A stretch of DNA of 64,000 bases from Chryseobacterium phocaeense (GTDB lineage: Bacteria > Bacteroidota > Bacteroidia > Flavobacteriales > Weeksellaceae): assembly GCF_900169075.1 (NCBI RefSeq), contig NZ_LT827015.1:3178158-3242157 (forward strand). Reading direction: 5' to 3'. Position numbers and translations under genes: made by a program. Below are positions 42,636 to 52,626 of this stretch, piece after piece. Position 1 is the first letter of the stretch. Each line of letters starts with the position of its first letter. The notes beneath the pieces were generated by a model, which had not been told where the DNA came from, did no database searches, and saw nothing but the letters and a program-made list of their open reading frames with translations.

Positions 42636-45600
42636 TTGAAAGGCTTGCGCAATCTTTTTCTTCTGATCGGTTTGTTTTTCATGGGCATATTTTCGGCTCA
42701 TGCGCAGATATTTTCATGGAAAAACCCAAACATTCCTGAGGACAGTATAAAAAAAGACAGCATTCTTGCCGCCAGGTTTGAACAGGATATTTTTGCAAAA
42801 GACACCCTTGATTTTGTAAAAACCAACAATAAAATAATTGTAGACGAAGCAGTACTGGCCAAAAACGACAAAAAAAGATTTTTAGGAGAACTGAATTCCA
42901 AAGGTTCCATTATCCGCGGAATTACTTTCGGGAATAACCAGGGACAGTCTGTACAGAGTTCCATGGACCTACAGATTTCAGGCCGTCTTTCAAAGGACGT
43001 TACTATTTTAGCCAGTATTTCGGATCATAATTTACCGATTCAGGCTGACGGATATACACAGACTCTGGAAGAATTTGACAAGATCTATATGCAGCTCAAT
43101 ATTAAGGATAAATCAATCCTTAGAGCAGGACATCTTGATCTTGTAGACTCCAAAACCTATTTTGCAAAATTCCAGAGACGAAGCATGGGTCTTGAATTCC
43201 AGACAGAATTCGGAAAGGACAATAAGACTTTTGTAGATGTTTCTATGGGGGTGGCGCGAAGTGAATTCCACAGGGTCCGTTTCCAGGGGGTGGAAGGAAA
43301 CCAGGGACCTTACCGTTTAACCGGTAAAAACGGTGAGCAGTTTATCACCCTGATCTCAGGTTCAGAGCAGGTCTTTATTGACGGTATCCTGATGAAGCGT
43401 GGAGAAAACCAGGATTATATTATTAATTATAATACCGGAGAAGTAACTTTTACCAGTTTCCGTCCGATTTTCCAGCAGAATTTCATTACCATTTCCTATA
43501 ACTATACAAACAGAAATTATTCAAGATACCTGTTTACGGGGAAACTTGAACATCAGAGAGAGAAATTTAAAGTAGGATTGAATTGGTTCATGGAGAATGA
43601 CAACAAAAATGCTCCGCTTTCTTTAAACCTTTCAAAAGAAGATGAGCAGATTCTTGCCAATGCCGGGAATGACCCTAATTTAATGTACGCGCCGTCCGGA
43701 GTGGTAACTGAATATGATGTCAACAAAATCTTATATCGTTTAAATCCTGCCGGAAACTTCTATGAATTTTCCACGGATCAGAATGAAACACTTTATCAGG
43801 TATCTTTCACCTATTTTGGGATCAATCAGGGAGATTATAAAATTACGCAAACCACCAACAATGGTCGTGTTTTCGAGTACGTAGGAACTAATCTTGGAGA
43901 TTACAAAGCTGTACGGAAACTCCCTTCCCCACAAAAATCGCAGGTATACTCAGTGAATTCCGAATATCTTTTAAAGGAAGGGAAAATAGGGGCTGATTTC
44001 TCTTTGAGCAATTATGACCTGAACCTGTTTTCCTCAAAGGATGCAGCCGAGAATATAGGTTATGCATGGCGTGTTTTCGGAAATAAGACCTTTACAAAAA
44101 ACACATGGAAAGGAACTCCAAGTTTTGAATACCAATATATTGATAAGCAGTTCCATATTTTAGACCGTATCAATGATGTGGAATTCTCAAGGGATTTTAA
44201 CCTGGTTCAGGAGTTCAGCCAAAGGACTCAAAACAGGTTTATCTTCAGTTTTTTAAATAAATGGAATAATAAGTCTACCTTAAATTACAGGATCAATTAT
44301 CTGGATGAGCAGGATACGTACAAAGGAATAAAAAATGATCTTGATTTTGGCTGGATCACCGGAAAATTCTTCACAAAAGGAAACCTTTCCTATCTGAATA
44401 CCACCGCCACCCTTCAGGATACTAAATTTATCCGGGGTGGGGTTTCCACAGAGTTTACCGGCAAAAAAGGAAGTTGGGCTGTAGGTGGAAGCATGGAACA
44501 TAACGAGAAAAAATATAATGATACCCAGCTCATGGATGTCACCAGTTTCAGCTGGAAAGAACTTTTCGTGCAGAAAAAAATAGGTGACAGTACACGTACC
44601 AAATTACTTGCAAAGGTTTATATGAGGGACAATGATTCCGTGCGTAACAACAGGCTTGAGAGTATGAACAATATTCTGGGGATTATGGCAGAAAGCCAGC
44701 TTATTAAAACGGATAAAACCACCTTAAATGCATTGATCCATTACAGAAAGTTCTTCTACCAAAGTGACGACGCGGACATGACACGAAATAATGATTTTGT
44801 GGTAGGAAATATTCTTTATAACCAGCAGCTGTTCAGAAACGGGATGCGTCTTCAGGCATTTTATGAGCTTGGAAACGGACAGGAGGCTCAAAGAGAATTC
44901 CAATACCTTAAAGTAACGGACGGACAGGGTGTTTATAAATGGACCGATTACAATGGCGACGGCATCCAGCAGCTGGATGAATTTGAAATTGCAGAATATT
45001 CCGATCTGGCCCAGTACATCAGGATTTATACGAATTCGGTAAGGTATATTCCTTCCAATAAAAATAAAATTCAGCTCGCTTTATTTGTGAATCCATCTAT
45101 TGTTTTTAATTCCGAGAATGCATTTTTAAAGCGCTGGAATTTCAATGTTTCCTTAAATTCGCAAAACTCATTTTACAAGAAAGACAAGGTTCTGGTCCTG
45201 AATCCTTTTGAAAAGAACAGTGACCAGATCCTTAAAAATCAGAATATTTTAGCTTCCGTACAGTTTAACCCAACTGAAAAATCCGGATGGAATGGAAATT
45301 ACCGTTTCATTACGAACGACAATCTCATTAATGCCAACTTCAGTAATGAGGAACGTCAGCAGACGTCTCATTTTGTCAATATTGGCTATTGGTTCAATAA
45401 AGAATTCAGGGTGGATTGGGAAAACTCAGTCCATGAACTTAAAAACTCGTCCCAGCTATTTGCAACAAGGGATTACCGTTTGAATAATATTGAAACGAAA
45501 CCGAAAGCAACCTATAAATTCACAGATGCCATCCAGGCTGAACTTTCCTCGGCCTACCGTCAGAAAAAGAGAGCAGACGGAGAAGAACTCCTGAAAGCTT

Positions 45601-45872
45601 TTGATATTACAGGAACCATTCAATGGGAGCGAAAGAAAACTTCTATCAGAGGGAACTTCTCTTTTATCAACAACGATTTTACGGGGAACAATTTCAGTAT
45701 TGTAGGAAACCAGATGCTGGACGGTCTTAAACCGGGAAAAAACCAGGTATGGAGCGTCTTTATTCAGCAGGCCATCAATTCTTTCCTTCAGCTGAATTTA
45801 AATTATGAAGGCAGAAATTCCGGGGACAGAACCATTCATATCGGAAGTATGCAGGTGAAAGCGAGTTTTTAA
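42636..45872 (+). CDS. Large outer-membrane beta-barrel protein, SprA-like N-terminal segment
   Basis: The protein is 1078 aa from a TTG start, with a signal peptide cleaved near SAHAQ. Residues about 80-160 (NSKGSIIRGITFGNNQGQ, then SMDLQISGRLSKDVTILASI, LPIQADGYTQTLEEFDKIYMQ) resemble the repeated motif of the T9SS translocon protein SprA. The remaining 900 residues alternate hydrophobic and polar residues as in a large barrel, with a DYNGDGIQQLDEFEIAEY calcium-like loop near residue 770. It lacks the plug and TonB box of receptors. It may belong to a SprA-related outer-membrane family of unknown role; at 1078 aa it is far shorter than SprA itself (over 2000 aa). Confidence 0.65.
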   Translation: MKGLRNLFLLIGLFFMGIFSAHAQIFSWKNPNIPEDSIKKDSILAARFEQDIFAKDTLDFVKTNNKIIVDEAVLAKNDKKRFLGELNSKGSIIRGITFGNNQGQSVQSSMDLQISGRLSKDVTILASISDHNLPIQADGYTQTLEEFDKIYMQLNIKDKSILRAGHLDLVDSKTYFAKFQRRSMGLEFQTEFGKDNKTFVDVSMGVARSEFHRVRFQGVEGNQGPYRLTGKNGEQFITLISGSEQVFIDGILMKRGENQDYIINYNTGEVTFTSFRPIFQQNFITISYNYTNRNYSRYLFTGKLEHQREKFKVGLNWFMENDNKNAPLSLNLSKEDEQILANAGNDPNLMYAPSGVVTEYDVNKILYRLNPAGNFYEFSTDQNETLYQVSFTYFGINQGDYKITQTTNNGRVFEYVGTNLGDYKAVRKLPSPQKSQVYSVNSEYLLKEGKIGADFSLSNYDLNLFSSKDAAENIGYAWRVFGNKTFTKNTWKGTPSFEYQYIDKQFHILDRINDVEFSRDFNLVQEFSQRTQNRFIFSFLNKWNNKSTLNYRINYLDEQDTYKGIKNDLDFGWITGKFFTKGNLSYLNTTATLQDTKFIRGGVSTEFTGKKGSWAVGGSMEHNEKKYNDTQLMDVTSFSWKELFVQKKIGDSTRTKLLAKVYMRDNDSVRNNRLESMNNILGIMAESQLIKTDKTTLNALIHYRKFFYQSDDADMTRNNDFVVGNILYNQQLFRNGMRLQAFYELGNGQEAQREFQYLKVTDGQGVYKWTDYNGDGIQQLDEFEIAEYSDLAQYIRIYTNSVRYIPSNKNKIQLALFVNPSIVFNSENAFLKRWNFNVSLNSQNSFYKKDKVLVLNPFEKNSDQILKNQNILASVQFNPTEKSGWNGNYRFITNDNLINANFSNEERQQTSHFVNIGYWFNKEFRVDWENSVHELKNSSQLFATRDYRLNNIETKPKATYKFTDAIQAELSSAYRQKKRADGEELLKAFDITGTIQWERKKTSIRGNFSFINNDFTGNNFSIVGNQMLDGLKPGKNQVWSVFIQQAINSFLQLNLNYEGRNSGDRTIHIGSMQVKASF

Positions 45873-45924
45873 CGGGTTTGAGATTTTGAGGGTGTTAGCG
45901 TTTTAGAGTTATGAAGTATGAGTT

Positions 45925-46040
45925 ATGAGTTATAAGTTTTTAAAATCAATACAACTTTTTCTATCATACTCCGGTCTGAAATCTGATGTCTGTTATCTGA
46001 TATCTAATATCTCATCTAAAATCTTGGTTCATTACTCTCC
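45925..46040. repeat. Spacer repeats: ATGAGTTATAAGTT and dispersed repeat copy 2
   Basis: ATGAGTTATAAGTT at 45925-45938 is followed by the second copy (45963-46040) of the block at 674-752, with GGTCTGAAATCTGATGTCTG conserved. It lies between the SprA-like gene and dusB. Confidence 0.85.
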
Positions 46041-46106
46041 ATCCCCCTCTTTTCCACTCTATCCACACCATAGATATTATCATACTCCTAAATGTTTAGA
46101 ATTTCG

Positions 46107-46114
46107 TAAATTTG
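46107..46114 (+). promoter_or_regulatory. dusB promoter -7 element, near-leaderless
   Basis: TAAATTTG is an exact match to TAnnTTTG and ends 4 nt before the ATG at 46119. No -33 TTG partner is evident at normal spacing. Confidence 0.55.
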
Positions 46115-46118
46115 CGGC

Positions 46119-47117
46119 ATGGTAAAAATAGGCAATATAGAACTGCCGGAATTTCCGCTTTTGCTGGCTCCGATGGAAGATGTAAGTGATCCTCCGTTCA
46201 GACGGCTGTGCAAGATGCATGGGGCAGATCTGATGTACTCAGAATTTATTTCGTCTGAGGGCTTGATCCGTGATGCAATGAAAAGCCGCAAGAAGCTGGA
46301 TATTTTCGATTATGAAAGACCGGTAGGTATTCAAATCTTTGGCGGTGATGAGGAAGCAATGGCGATGTCCGCAAGAATTGTAGAGACGGTAAATCCGGAT
46401 CTGGTGGATATTAATTTCGGATGTCCTGTAAAAAAAGTAGTATGTAAGGGAGCGGGAGCAGGAGTTCTTAAGGATATTGACCTTATGGTACGTCTTACGA
46501 AAGCGGTTGTAAGTTCTACCCATCTGCCAGTTACTGTAAAAACCCGTTTGGGATGGGACAGCACCAGCATCAATATTGATGAAGTTGCGGAACGTTTGCA
46601 GGAAACCGGCATTAAAGCACTCACCATACATGCAAGAACCCGTGCGCAAATGTACAAAGGGGAAGCAGACTGGGAACATATTTCAAGAATTAAACAGAAT
46701 CCTAATATTGAGATCCCTATTTTCGGGAACGGAGATATCGATTCTCCTGAAAAAGCCCTTGAATACAAGCAGAAATATGCTTGCGACGGGATCATGATTG
46801 GCCGTGCAGCTATTGGATATCCATGGATTTTTAATGAGATCAAACATTTTTTCAAAACAGGAGAGCATCTGCCTGAACCTGTTATAGCAGACCGTTTACT
46901 GGCTGTCCGCCAGCATGCGGAATGGAGTGCAGAATGGAAAGGGGAAAAATTAGGACTTATTGAAATGAGACAGCATTACAGCAATTATTTCCGTGGTGTT
47001 CCTCATTTTAAAGAATTCCGGAAAAAATTCCTGGAAGTTTTTACTTTGGAAGAAATGGATGCCTTGATTAAAGAAACGCAGCAGTTTTACGAAGAATACA
47101 TGGCACAACAGGCATAA
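46119..47117 (+). CDS. dusB: tRNA-dihydrouridine synthase
   Basis: The protein is 332 aa. It is an FMN-binding TIM barrel with the Dus signatures LLAPMEDVSDPPFRRLCKMHGADLMYSEF, DINFGCPVKKVVCKGAGAGVL (catalytic Cys in the CKGAGAG loop), VKTRLGWD, IHARTRAQMYKGEADW and GNGDIDS. The enzyme reduces specific uridines of the tRNA D-loop. The DusB assignment is preferred because the NFGCPVKKV and RTRAQMYKG segments match that branch. Confidence 0.94.
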   Translation: MVKIGNIELPEFPLLLAPMEDVSDPPFRRLCKMHGADLMYSEFISSEGLIRDAMKSRKKLDIFDYERPVGIQIFGGDEEAMAMSARIVETVNPDLVDINFGCPVKKVVCKGAGAGVLKDIDLMVRLTKAVVSSTHLPVTVKTRLGWDSTSINIDEVAERLQETGIKALTIHARTRAQMYKGEADWEHISRIKQNPNIEIPIFGNGDIDSPEKALEYKQKYACDGIMIGRAAIGYPWIFNEIKHFFKTGEHLPEPVIADRLLAVRQHAEWSAEWKGEKLGLIEMRQHYSNYFRGVPHFKEFRKKFLEVFTLEEMDALIKETQQFYEEYMAQQA

Positions 47118-47126
47118 TAAAAAAAC

Positions 47127-47149
47127 CATCAGAATCTGATGATTTTTTT
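47127..47149. terminator. Bidirectional terminator between dusB and deoC
   Basis: The CATCAG/CTGATG stem with an AAT loop is flanked by an A-run and a seven-T run, serving the convergent genes. Confidence 0.8.
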
Positions 47150-47154
47150 ATGTT

Positions 47155-47898
47155 CTAATATCCGTCTGATGAGGATTCGTTTTTAATAAGTGCCAGTGCG
47201 GAGGAAGTTCCTATTCTTTTCACTCCCATGCTGATCATTTTTTCAGCATCTCCGGGGGTTCTTACTCCTCCGGCCGCTTTTACAGGAAGTTTCCCTGCGT
47301 TATCCAGCATGATTTTAATGCCTTCAAAGGTAGCTCCGTTGGGTTTTCCACCTTCTGTCTGATAAAAGCCTGTAGAAGATTTCACAAAAATATTCGGAAG
47401 ATCGGCTTCAGAGAAATTTTCTTCTGCCCAGTTTGAAATATTTTTGGTTATATCTGCTATCTGTCCGTCTGTGAGTGCCGCTATTTCAATGATCCATTTC
47501 ACCACTTTATGATGCTTAAGACCAAGCTGCGTACATTTCACAAACTCTTCTTTTACCTGTCCGGAATTTCCTTCAAGATAGGCTTTGTAATTAATAACAA
47601 AATCCAGTTCATCTGCTCCGTCTTCAATTGCTTTTGAGGCTTCCGCAAGCTTCTCGTCAATCGTATAGGTTCCTTCATGAAAACCTATCACGGTGCCTAC
47701 CGCAACATTTGAATTTTTTCCCTGAATATACTTTTTAATATCCGCTACATACTCCGGCCGGATCATCACTGCAAAAATACCATGGTCTATGGCTTCCTGA
47801 GCAAGATCTTTATCTACTTGTAATGTTTCTTCGTTTGAGATTCCTGACTGTGCAGGTGTTTTCAAATAGGTGGAATCCAAATATTGGGCAATGTTCAT
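47155..47898 (-). CDS. deoC: Deoxyribose-phosphate aldolase
   Basis: The protein is 247 aa. The Schiff-base lysine K173 lies in IFVKSSTGF, the second lysine K207 in VKAAGGVRT, and the acid D99 in DELDFVIN, matching the DERA catalytic triad. It cleaves 2-deoxyribose-5-phosphate to acetaldehyde and glyceraldehyde-3-phosphate in deoxynucleoside breakdown. Its start is 4 nt from the end of an Lrp/AsnC-type regulator gene upstream, so the two are co-transcribed. Confidence 0.94.
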   Translation of the reverse strand: MNIAQYLDSTYLKTPAQSGISNEETLQVDKDLAQEAIDHGIFAVMIRPEYVADIKKYIQGKNSNVAVGTVIGFHEGTYTIDEKLAEASKAIEDGADELDFVINYKAYLEGNSGQVKEEFVKCTQLGLKHHKVVKWIIEIAALTDGQIADITKNISNWAEENFSEADLPNIFVKSSTGFYQTEGGKPNGATFEGIKIMLDNAGKLPVKAAGGVRTPGDAEKMISMGVKRIGTSSALALIKNESSSDGY

Positions 47899-47902
47899 AT
47901 CG

Positions 47903-48373
47903 TTATACTTTCAGTTGTCTGTAAATACCTTGCTCCAAAGATATGAAAGTTTCAGTTCTTGTTACCCCCTTCAGCTTCTGAAGTTTGTTCAGAATCTGCA
48001 TCAGATGGTCATTATCCTTACAAAGGACTTTTAAAAATATCGTGTAGTTTCCTGTTGTATAATGAGCTTCTACAACCTCATTCACATCATGCAGGGATTT
48101 TACAACTTCGGGATAATGACTTGGCTGGTCTAAAAATACCCCGATATACGAAATGACCTTATACCCGATCTTTTTAGGATTAAGAAAAGAAATAGAGTTC
48201 TCGATAACTCCGGCGTGCTCCAGTTTTTTGATTCTTTGATGTACAGCTGTGGTGGAAATTCCAACATTTTTTGAAATGTGGGCCAGCGAAGTTTTCGCAT
48301 TATCCATGAGCATGTAAATGATCTCTTTGTCAATTGAATCTAAATGATAACTTGTGTTGCTTGAATTTTTCAT
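47903..48373 (-). CDS. Lrp/AsnC-family transcriptional regulator
   Basis: The protein is 156 aa. The N-terminal winged helix spans about residues 12-60 (IDKEIIYMLMDNAKTSLAHISKNVGISTTAVHQRIKKLEHAGVI) and the C-terminal part is an RAM/ACT-like domain (VISYIGVFLDQPSHYPEVVKSLHDVNEVVEAHYTTGNY). These proteins bind small effectors, usually amino acids, and form octamers. It is followed immediately by deoC and preceded by an endonuclease/phosphatase-like gene 18 nt upstream. Regulation of deoC is possible but not shown. Confidence 0.92.
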   Translation of the reverse strand: MKNSSNTSYHLDSIDKEIIYMLMDNAKTSLAHISKNVGISTTAVHQRIKKLEHAGVIENSISFLNPKKIGYKVISYIGVFLDQPSHYPEVVKSLHDVNEVVEAHYTTGNYTIFLKVLCKDNDHLMQILNKLQKLKGVTRTETFISLEQGIYRQLKV

Positions 48374-48391
48374 TTTCTACTTTTTTATTAT

Positions 48392-49339
48392 TTATGTTTT
48401 TGCTTCTTTAAATTTTACAAAAACCGGAAAGTGGTCGCTATATCCGCCCAAGTACCGTGTACCGGCATAGGTTCGGAAGGGTCGTCCTTCAAAATTTCTT
48501 GTCCGGCTGCTTATTTTTTCAGAATTAAAAATCTGTGCATTCTGAAACACCAGGGTATCATTACCAAAGAGGGATTCGGACATGATAATCTGATCATAAA
48601 GCAGACCCGACTTATAATGAAAAGTAGAATAATTTCTTGTAGAGAACAACTCTAGAAAAGGGTTTACCAAGACCTTCTCATGATCGTTGTCATAGAGAAT
48701 TTTTACTAATTTTTCATCATCAGGGTTTTCGTTAAAATCACCACACAATATCACATGTTCCTTTTCTTCATGTATAATTTTCACGATCCTTGCCTGGATC
48801 TCATTAAGAATAAAGTCTCTTTTGGGTTTATTAACGTCTTTTTCTCGCTTGGAGGGAAGATGGGCGATAAAAACATTAATAACAGTTCCTTTATATTTAA
48901 TTTTAGAAAATAATACGTCTCTGGTTGTGTCGTAATTTTCTGTGTTTTTTTTATTTATAATTTCAAAGAAGAAGGTAATAGTTTCTGAATCTATAATTTC
49001 TACTTTGCTCTTATCATATAACAGTGCAACATCTACCTTTCTCTCATCCATAGAATTATAATGTACAATTCCATATTCCGAATTAAAAGGTTCCATTTCT
49101 ACCAGGTCTTCCAGTACTTTCCTTCCGGAAACTTCGGACAAACCGATTAAAAATGGAAGAACACCATTTTCCTCCTTCATCAATTGGAAAACATGTGAAA
49201 TTTTAAACAGCTTATTCTTATATCTCTTCTCGTCCCAGTTCCTCAGTCCCGATCTTGTAGGATCTAACCTGTGAACAGGTTTGGGATCAGGTAAAAATAG
49301 ATTTTCGACATTGTAAAAAGAGAACATCTCCATCTGCAC
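48392..49339 (-). CDS. Endonuclease/exonuclease/phosphatase family protein
   Basis: The protein is 315 aa with no signal peptide. The DNase I-like fold is marked by FYNVENLF near the start, IGLSEVSGR (metal-binding Glu), INVFIAHLPSKR, HVILCGDFNENPDD and the final GYSDHFPVFVKF. The full catalytic set (N, E, H, D-x-N, S-D-H) is visible. It acts on phosphodiesters, but nucleic acid or phospholipid substrate cannot be decided. It is probably the first gene of the unit with the Lrp-type regulator and deoC. Confidence 0.9.
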   Translation of the reverse strand: MQMEMFSFYNVENLFLPDPKPVHRLDPTRSGLRNWDEKRYKNKLFKISHVFQLMKEENGVLPFLIGLSEVSGRKVLEDLVEMEPFNSEYGIVHYNSMDERKVDVALLYDKSKVEIIDSETITFFFEIINKKNTENYDTTRDVLFSKIKYKGTVINVFIAHLPSKREKDVNKPKRDFILNEIQARIVKIIHEEKEHVILCGDFNENPDDEKLVKILYDNDHEKVLVNPFLELFSTRNYSTFHYKSGLLYDQIIMSESLFGNDTLVFQNAQIFNSEKISSRTRNFEGRPFRTYAGTRYLGGYSDHFPVFVKFKEAKT

Positions 49340-49709
49340 AATTGCTATCTTAAAATTATCATTTTCTTTTCCGTTGTAAATTTATTATTTTTTTTCAAAT
49401 GACGTTAATTTATTTATAATATTTTTAAACTAATCTTATACAATAAATATAACAAGTGAATAAAAAACATTACCAGAAAAGCATTTCATGGTTAAAAATT
49501 TAAACTTTTTAAAGCTGTCTAAGTCCAAAAGGACATTAAAACGATACTTGTTTTTTAAATTAAAAAGAATAAATCTACAAAAAAAATAGAAATAAGCTAA
49601 TATTTTTCTGTTATTTTAACTTTTGTATCCCTACTTATTCCATTTTTCCCACAACTTTACAGATATGCGAAAAAAAAAGCATAGGATTGATTGGTTTCAG
49701 TTATCTTTT
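49340..49709. other. 370-base AT-rich spacer
   Basis: This lies between two minus-strand genes. It contains long A/T runs and an ATGC..GCAT inverted pair around an A9 stretch near 49665-49683, perhaps part of the trmD terminator region. No ORF or known RNA was seen. Confidence 0.55.
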
Positions 49710-50381
49710 TTAAAGTAAATCAGGACGTCTCTCTTGTGTGATTCTTACCGCTTCTTCATGCCGCCATTCTTCAATCCTCGCAAAATTTCCACTTAAAAGT
49801 ACTTTGGGAACCTCCAGACCTTTGTACACTTCAGGCCTTGTATAAATAGGTGGAGAGAGAAGATCATCCTGGAAACTGTCTGTCAGTGCACTCTGCTCAT
49901 CATTCAGAACTCCGGGAACCAGTCTTATGATGGAATCGGCCAGCACGCATGCCGCCAGCTCACCTCCCGTAAGAACATAATCCCCGATTGAAATTTCTTT
50001 GGTGATATGAAGATCACGCACCCTCTGGTCGATCCCTTTGTAATGACCACACAAAAAGATCAGGTTTTTTTTAATCGAAAGAGAATTGGCAATTTTCTGG
50101 TTCAGCGTAACGCCGTCCGGGGTAAGATAGATCACCTCATCATACTCCCTTTGAGCTTTAAGTTCAGAAATGCATTTATCCAGCGGTTCTATCATCATCA
50201 CCATTCCTGCACCACCTCCATAAGGCTCATCATCAATCTGTCTGTGCTTATTAATAGCCCAGTCTCTCAAATGGTGAAAATGAACTTCTACGATTCCTTT
50301 ATCCACTGCTCTTCTCAAAATAGAAGCTTGAAACGGACTTTCCATTAATTCCGGAAGCACGCTTATAATATCAATTCTCAT
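49710..50381 (-). CDS. trmD: tRNA (guanine37-N1)-methyltransferase
   Basis: The protein is 223 aa. The SPOUT knot is evident: [57 protein letters not shown] and [14 protein letters not shown], with [24 protein letters not shown] near the end. It methylates G37 next to the anticodon to prevent frameshifting. The usual ribosomal neighbours (rpsP, rimM, rplS) are absent. Its start overlaps the end of the NDH-2 gene by four bases. Confidence 0.96.
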   Translation of the reverse strand: MRIDIISVLPELMESPFQASILRRAVDKGIVEVHFHHLRDWAINKHRQIDDEPYGGGAGMVMMIEPLDKCISELKAQREYDEVIYLTPDGVTLNQKIANSLSIKKNLIFLCGHYKGIDQRVRDLHITKEISIGDYVLTGGELAACVLADSIIRLVPGVLNDEQSALTDSFQDDLLSPPIYTRPEVYKGLEVPKVLLSGNFARIEEWRHEEAVRITQERRPDLL

Positions 50382-51640
50382 TGTACTGTACTGTTTTTCT
50401 TATTAGGCGAAATAATTAATCTTAAGGAAGAGTCTTTATTGAAATAGCTCCACATCCAGTTGAAAAAGACGGCAAGTTTATTCCTTACACTCAGAATGAG
50501 CATCAGGTGCAAAAACATCCAAAAATACCACGCCAGGAATCCCTGGAACTTGATAAACGGAAGATCCACCACAGCTCTGTGTTTTCCTATGGTTGCTAGT
50601 GAGCCCTGGTCTTTGTATTCGTACTCTACCCAGTCACCTGCATTTTTCTTCAGAAAATTTTTCCCTAAATTTTTCGCCTGATTAATGGCTACGTTGGCCA
50701 CCTGCGGATGTCCCTGCGGATACTTGGGAGTTTCCATATAAGCGATATCCCCTACTGCATAAATATTGTCGTAACCTTTTATTTTATTGAACCGGTCTAC
50801 TATATACCTGTTTCTTACTAATTTTTCTTCCGGAAATCCTGCCACCACATTTCCTGTAACCCCGGCTGCCCAGATCACATTATTGGATGGAATTGTTTTT
50901 CCGCTTTTCATGTGTACCTTATCACCATCATATTCTGTAACTACCTCCCCACTCATGAAAGTCACGCCAAGATCCTTCAGATATTTTTCAGACTTTTCCT
51001 GGGCTTCACTGCTCATCACAGCAAGAGGCTTTTCGGTGGAACTCACCAGAATAATTTTAAGATGATCAAAATTCATATACGGATAGTCTCTCGGAAGAAT
51101 TTCTTTTTTCATTTCAGCAAAAGCACCGGCCAGTTCTACACCGGTTGGGCCGCTTCCTACGATGACAATATTCCAGTTCCCGTCATCACTTCTGCTTTTT
51201 TCCAGAATCAGCTTTTCAAACGTCATCAGCACATGATTTCTGATGCCTATCGCTTCCTGGGTATTTTTCATCCCGAAAGCTCTTGATTCCAGTTCTTTGT
51301 TTCCGAAGAAATTCGTTTTACATCCTGTTGCAATGATCAGTTTGTCATAGGTAAATTCAGCTTCATCAGTGATCACCCTGTTGTGTACAGGATCAATTTC
51401 TTTCACTTCGGTAAGACGAAACTGCGTATTTCTGGATTGCTGAAAAATCTTCCGGAACGGGAAGGAAATATTGGAGGGTTCTATCCTCCCACATGCAACC
51501 TGATAAAAAAGCGGCTGAAACATATGATGATTCACCCGGTCCAGAACGATTACTTTTTTGTTCCTGTTATTCAATGTTTTTGCAAGCTGCAGCCCCGCAA
51601 ATCCTCCTCCTATAATGATGATTTTTTCGCGTGTTTCCAT
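50378..51640 (-). CDS. Type II NADH dehydrogenase (NDH-2 family FAD oxidoreductase)
   Basis: The protein is 420 aa from the Met at 51640; the three upstream codons of the frame overlap the promoter. The first dinucleotide fold is [18 protein letters not shown] (FAD), the second is [17 protein letters not shown] (NADH), with IYAVGDIAY as the FAD C-terminal motif and a membrane-associating hydrophobic C-terminal helix ([17 protein letters not shown]). It transfers electrons from NADH to quinone without proton pumping. Coupling to trmD is by a four-base overlap. Confidence 0.92.
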   Translation of the reverse strand: METREKIIIIGGGFAGLQLAKTLNNRNKKVIVLDRVNHHMFQPLFYQVACGRIEPSNISFPFRKIFQQSRNTQFRLTEVKEIDPVHNRVITDEAEFTYDKLIIATGCKTNFFGNKELESRAFGMKNTQEAIGIRNHVLMTFEKLILEKSRSDDGNWNIVIVGSGPTGVELAGAFAEMKKEILPRDYPYMNFDHLKIILVSSTEKPLAVMSSEAQEKSEKYLKDLGVTFMSGEVVTEYDGDKVHMKSGKTIPSNNVIWAAGVTGNVVAGFPEEKLVRNRYIVDRFNKIKGYDNIYAVGDIAYMETPKYPQGHPQVANVAINQAKNLGKNFLKKNAGDWVEYEYKDQGSLATIGKHRAVVDLPFIKFQGFLAWYFWMFLHLMLILSVRNKLAVFFNWMWSYFNKDSSLRLIISPNKKNSTVQ

Positions 51641-51646
51641 AATACA

Positions 51647-51696
51647 CAAATTTACTGATTTTATTTAGCATTTAGTAGTGAAATAAGTTAGTTTTG
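51647..51696. promoter_or_regulatory. Divergent promoters for NDH-2 and GH25 genes
   Basis: On minus, TAAATTTG at 51654-51647 ends 6 nt before the NDH-2 start, so that mRNA is almost leaderless. On plus, TAGTTTTG at 51689-51696 precedes the GH25 gene. The latter box contains the TTG at 51694 that opens a longer frame, so translation should start at the ATG at 51706. Confidence 0.6.
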
Positions 51697-51705
51697 CAAA
51701 ACTTT

Positions 51706-52569
51706 ATGACCCCAAAAAAGTATACCAAAAAAACTGCCAAAAAAGTGCATGAAACCCGCCGGAAGAATTATTTTTTCCGGAGAAAAGTGATATTGGCTGT
51801 TTTGATTGTGGCATTAATAGGTACCGGCTTTTACCTGAAGCAATCGATCAGTTATTACTACGCCTTATACTTTAATAAATTCAGTCATAAAAAGCTTCAT
51901 AACAGCGAAGTGGAAGCGGCCAGGATTCAAAAGATCCTCACCAACAACCTGGATAAAACCTACGGATTTGATATTTCCCATTACCAGAACAGGGAAGATA
52001 TCAAATGGGACAGCCTGAGCATCGGAAACAAAACAATTCCCCTGGAATTTGTAGTGATGCGTGCCACAATGGGAAACCGCAATGCAGACAAACATTTTGA
52101 TGAATTCTGGGCAAAAGCTCAAAAACACAATCTGATCCGCGGAGCCTATCATTTTTACAGAGCAGATGAAGATCCCGTAATCCAGGCCAATAATTTTTTA
52201 GCGAATGTAAAACTGGAAAGCGGCGACCTTCCTCCTATTTTAGATATTGAAAAAATCCCCAAACGAAAAACCAATAAAAAACTGCTAGAAGACCTTAAAG
52301 TATGGTGCAAAATCGTAGAGGAAACTTATGGGGAAAAACCAATTATCTACACGTACTACCATTACTACAAGGATTTTCTGAAAGGAGAATTTGATGATTA
52401 TCCACTATGGCTGGCCAATTACAATGACGTTCCCGCTCCCACTCCCGATGACCACTGGGATTTCTGGCAGTTCACGGAAAACGGCATCGTTCACGGCATT
52501 AATACGAAAGTAGATTTGGACATTTACAACGGAAATTCCTGGTCCTTGAAGAGGTTGACACTGGACTAA
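51706..52569 (+). CDS. GH25 family lysozyme-like protein, membrane anchored
   Basis: The protein is 287 aa. A basic N-terminus (about 25 residues rich in Lys) is followed by one membrane helix (VILAVLIVALIGTGFYL). The GH25 domain begins at YGFDISHYQ and has FVVMRATMG, RGAYHFYR, LPPILDIEKI carrying the catalytic Asp/Glu pair, IIYTYYHYY and WDFWQFT. It should cleave the MurNAc-GlcNAc bond of peptidoglycan from the periplasmic face. It is a single gene, divergent from NDH-2. Confidence 0.92.
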   Translation: MTPKKYTKKTAKKVHETRRKNYFFRRKVILAVLIVALIGTGFYLKQSISYYYALYFNKFSHKKLHNSEVEAARIQKILTNNLDKTYGFDISHYQNREDIKWDSLSIGNKTIPLEFVVMRATMGNRNADKHFDEFWAKAQKHNLIRGAYHFYRADEDPVIQANNFLANVKLESGDLPPILDIEKIPKRKTNKKLLEDLKVWCKIVEETYGEKPIIYTYYHYYKDFLKGEFDDYPLWLANYNDVPAPTPDDHWDFWQFTENGIVHGINTKVDLDIYNGNSWSLKRLTLD

Positions 52570-52626
52570 ATGATGATTGATGATTGATGGATGATAAATG
52601 ATGATCACTCACGCATTTGCCTTTTA

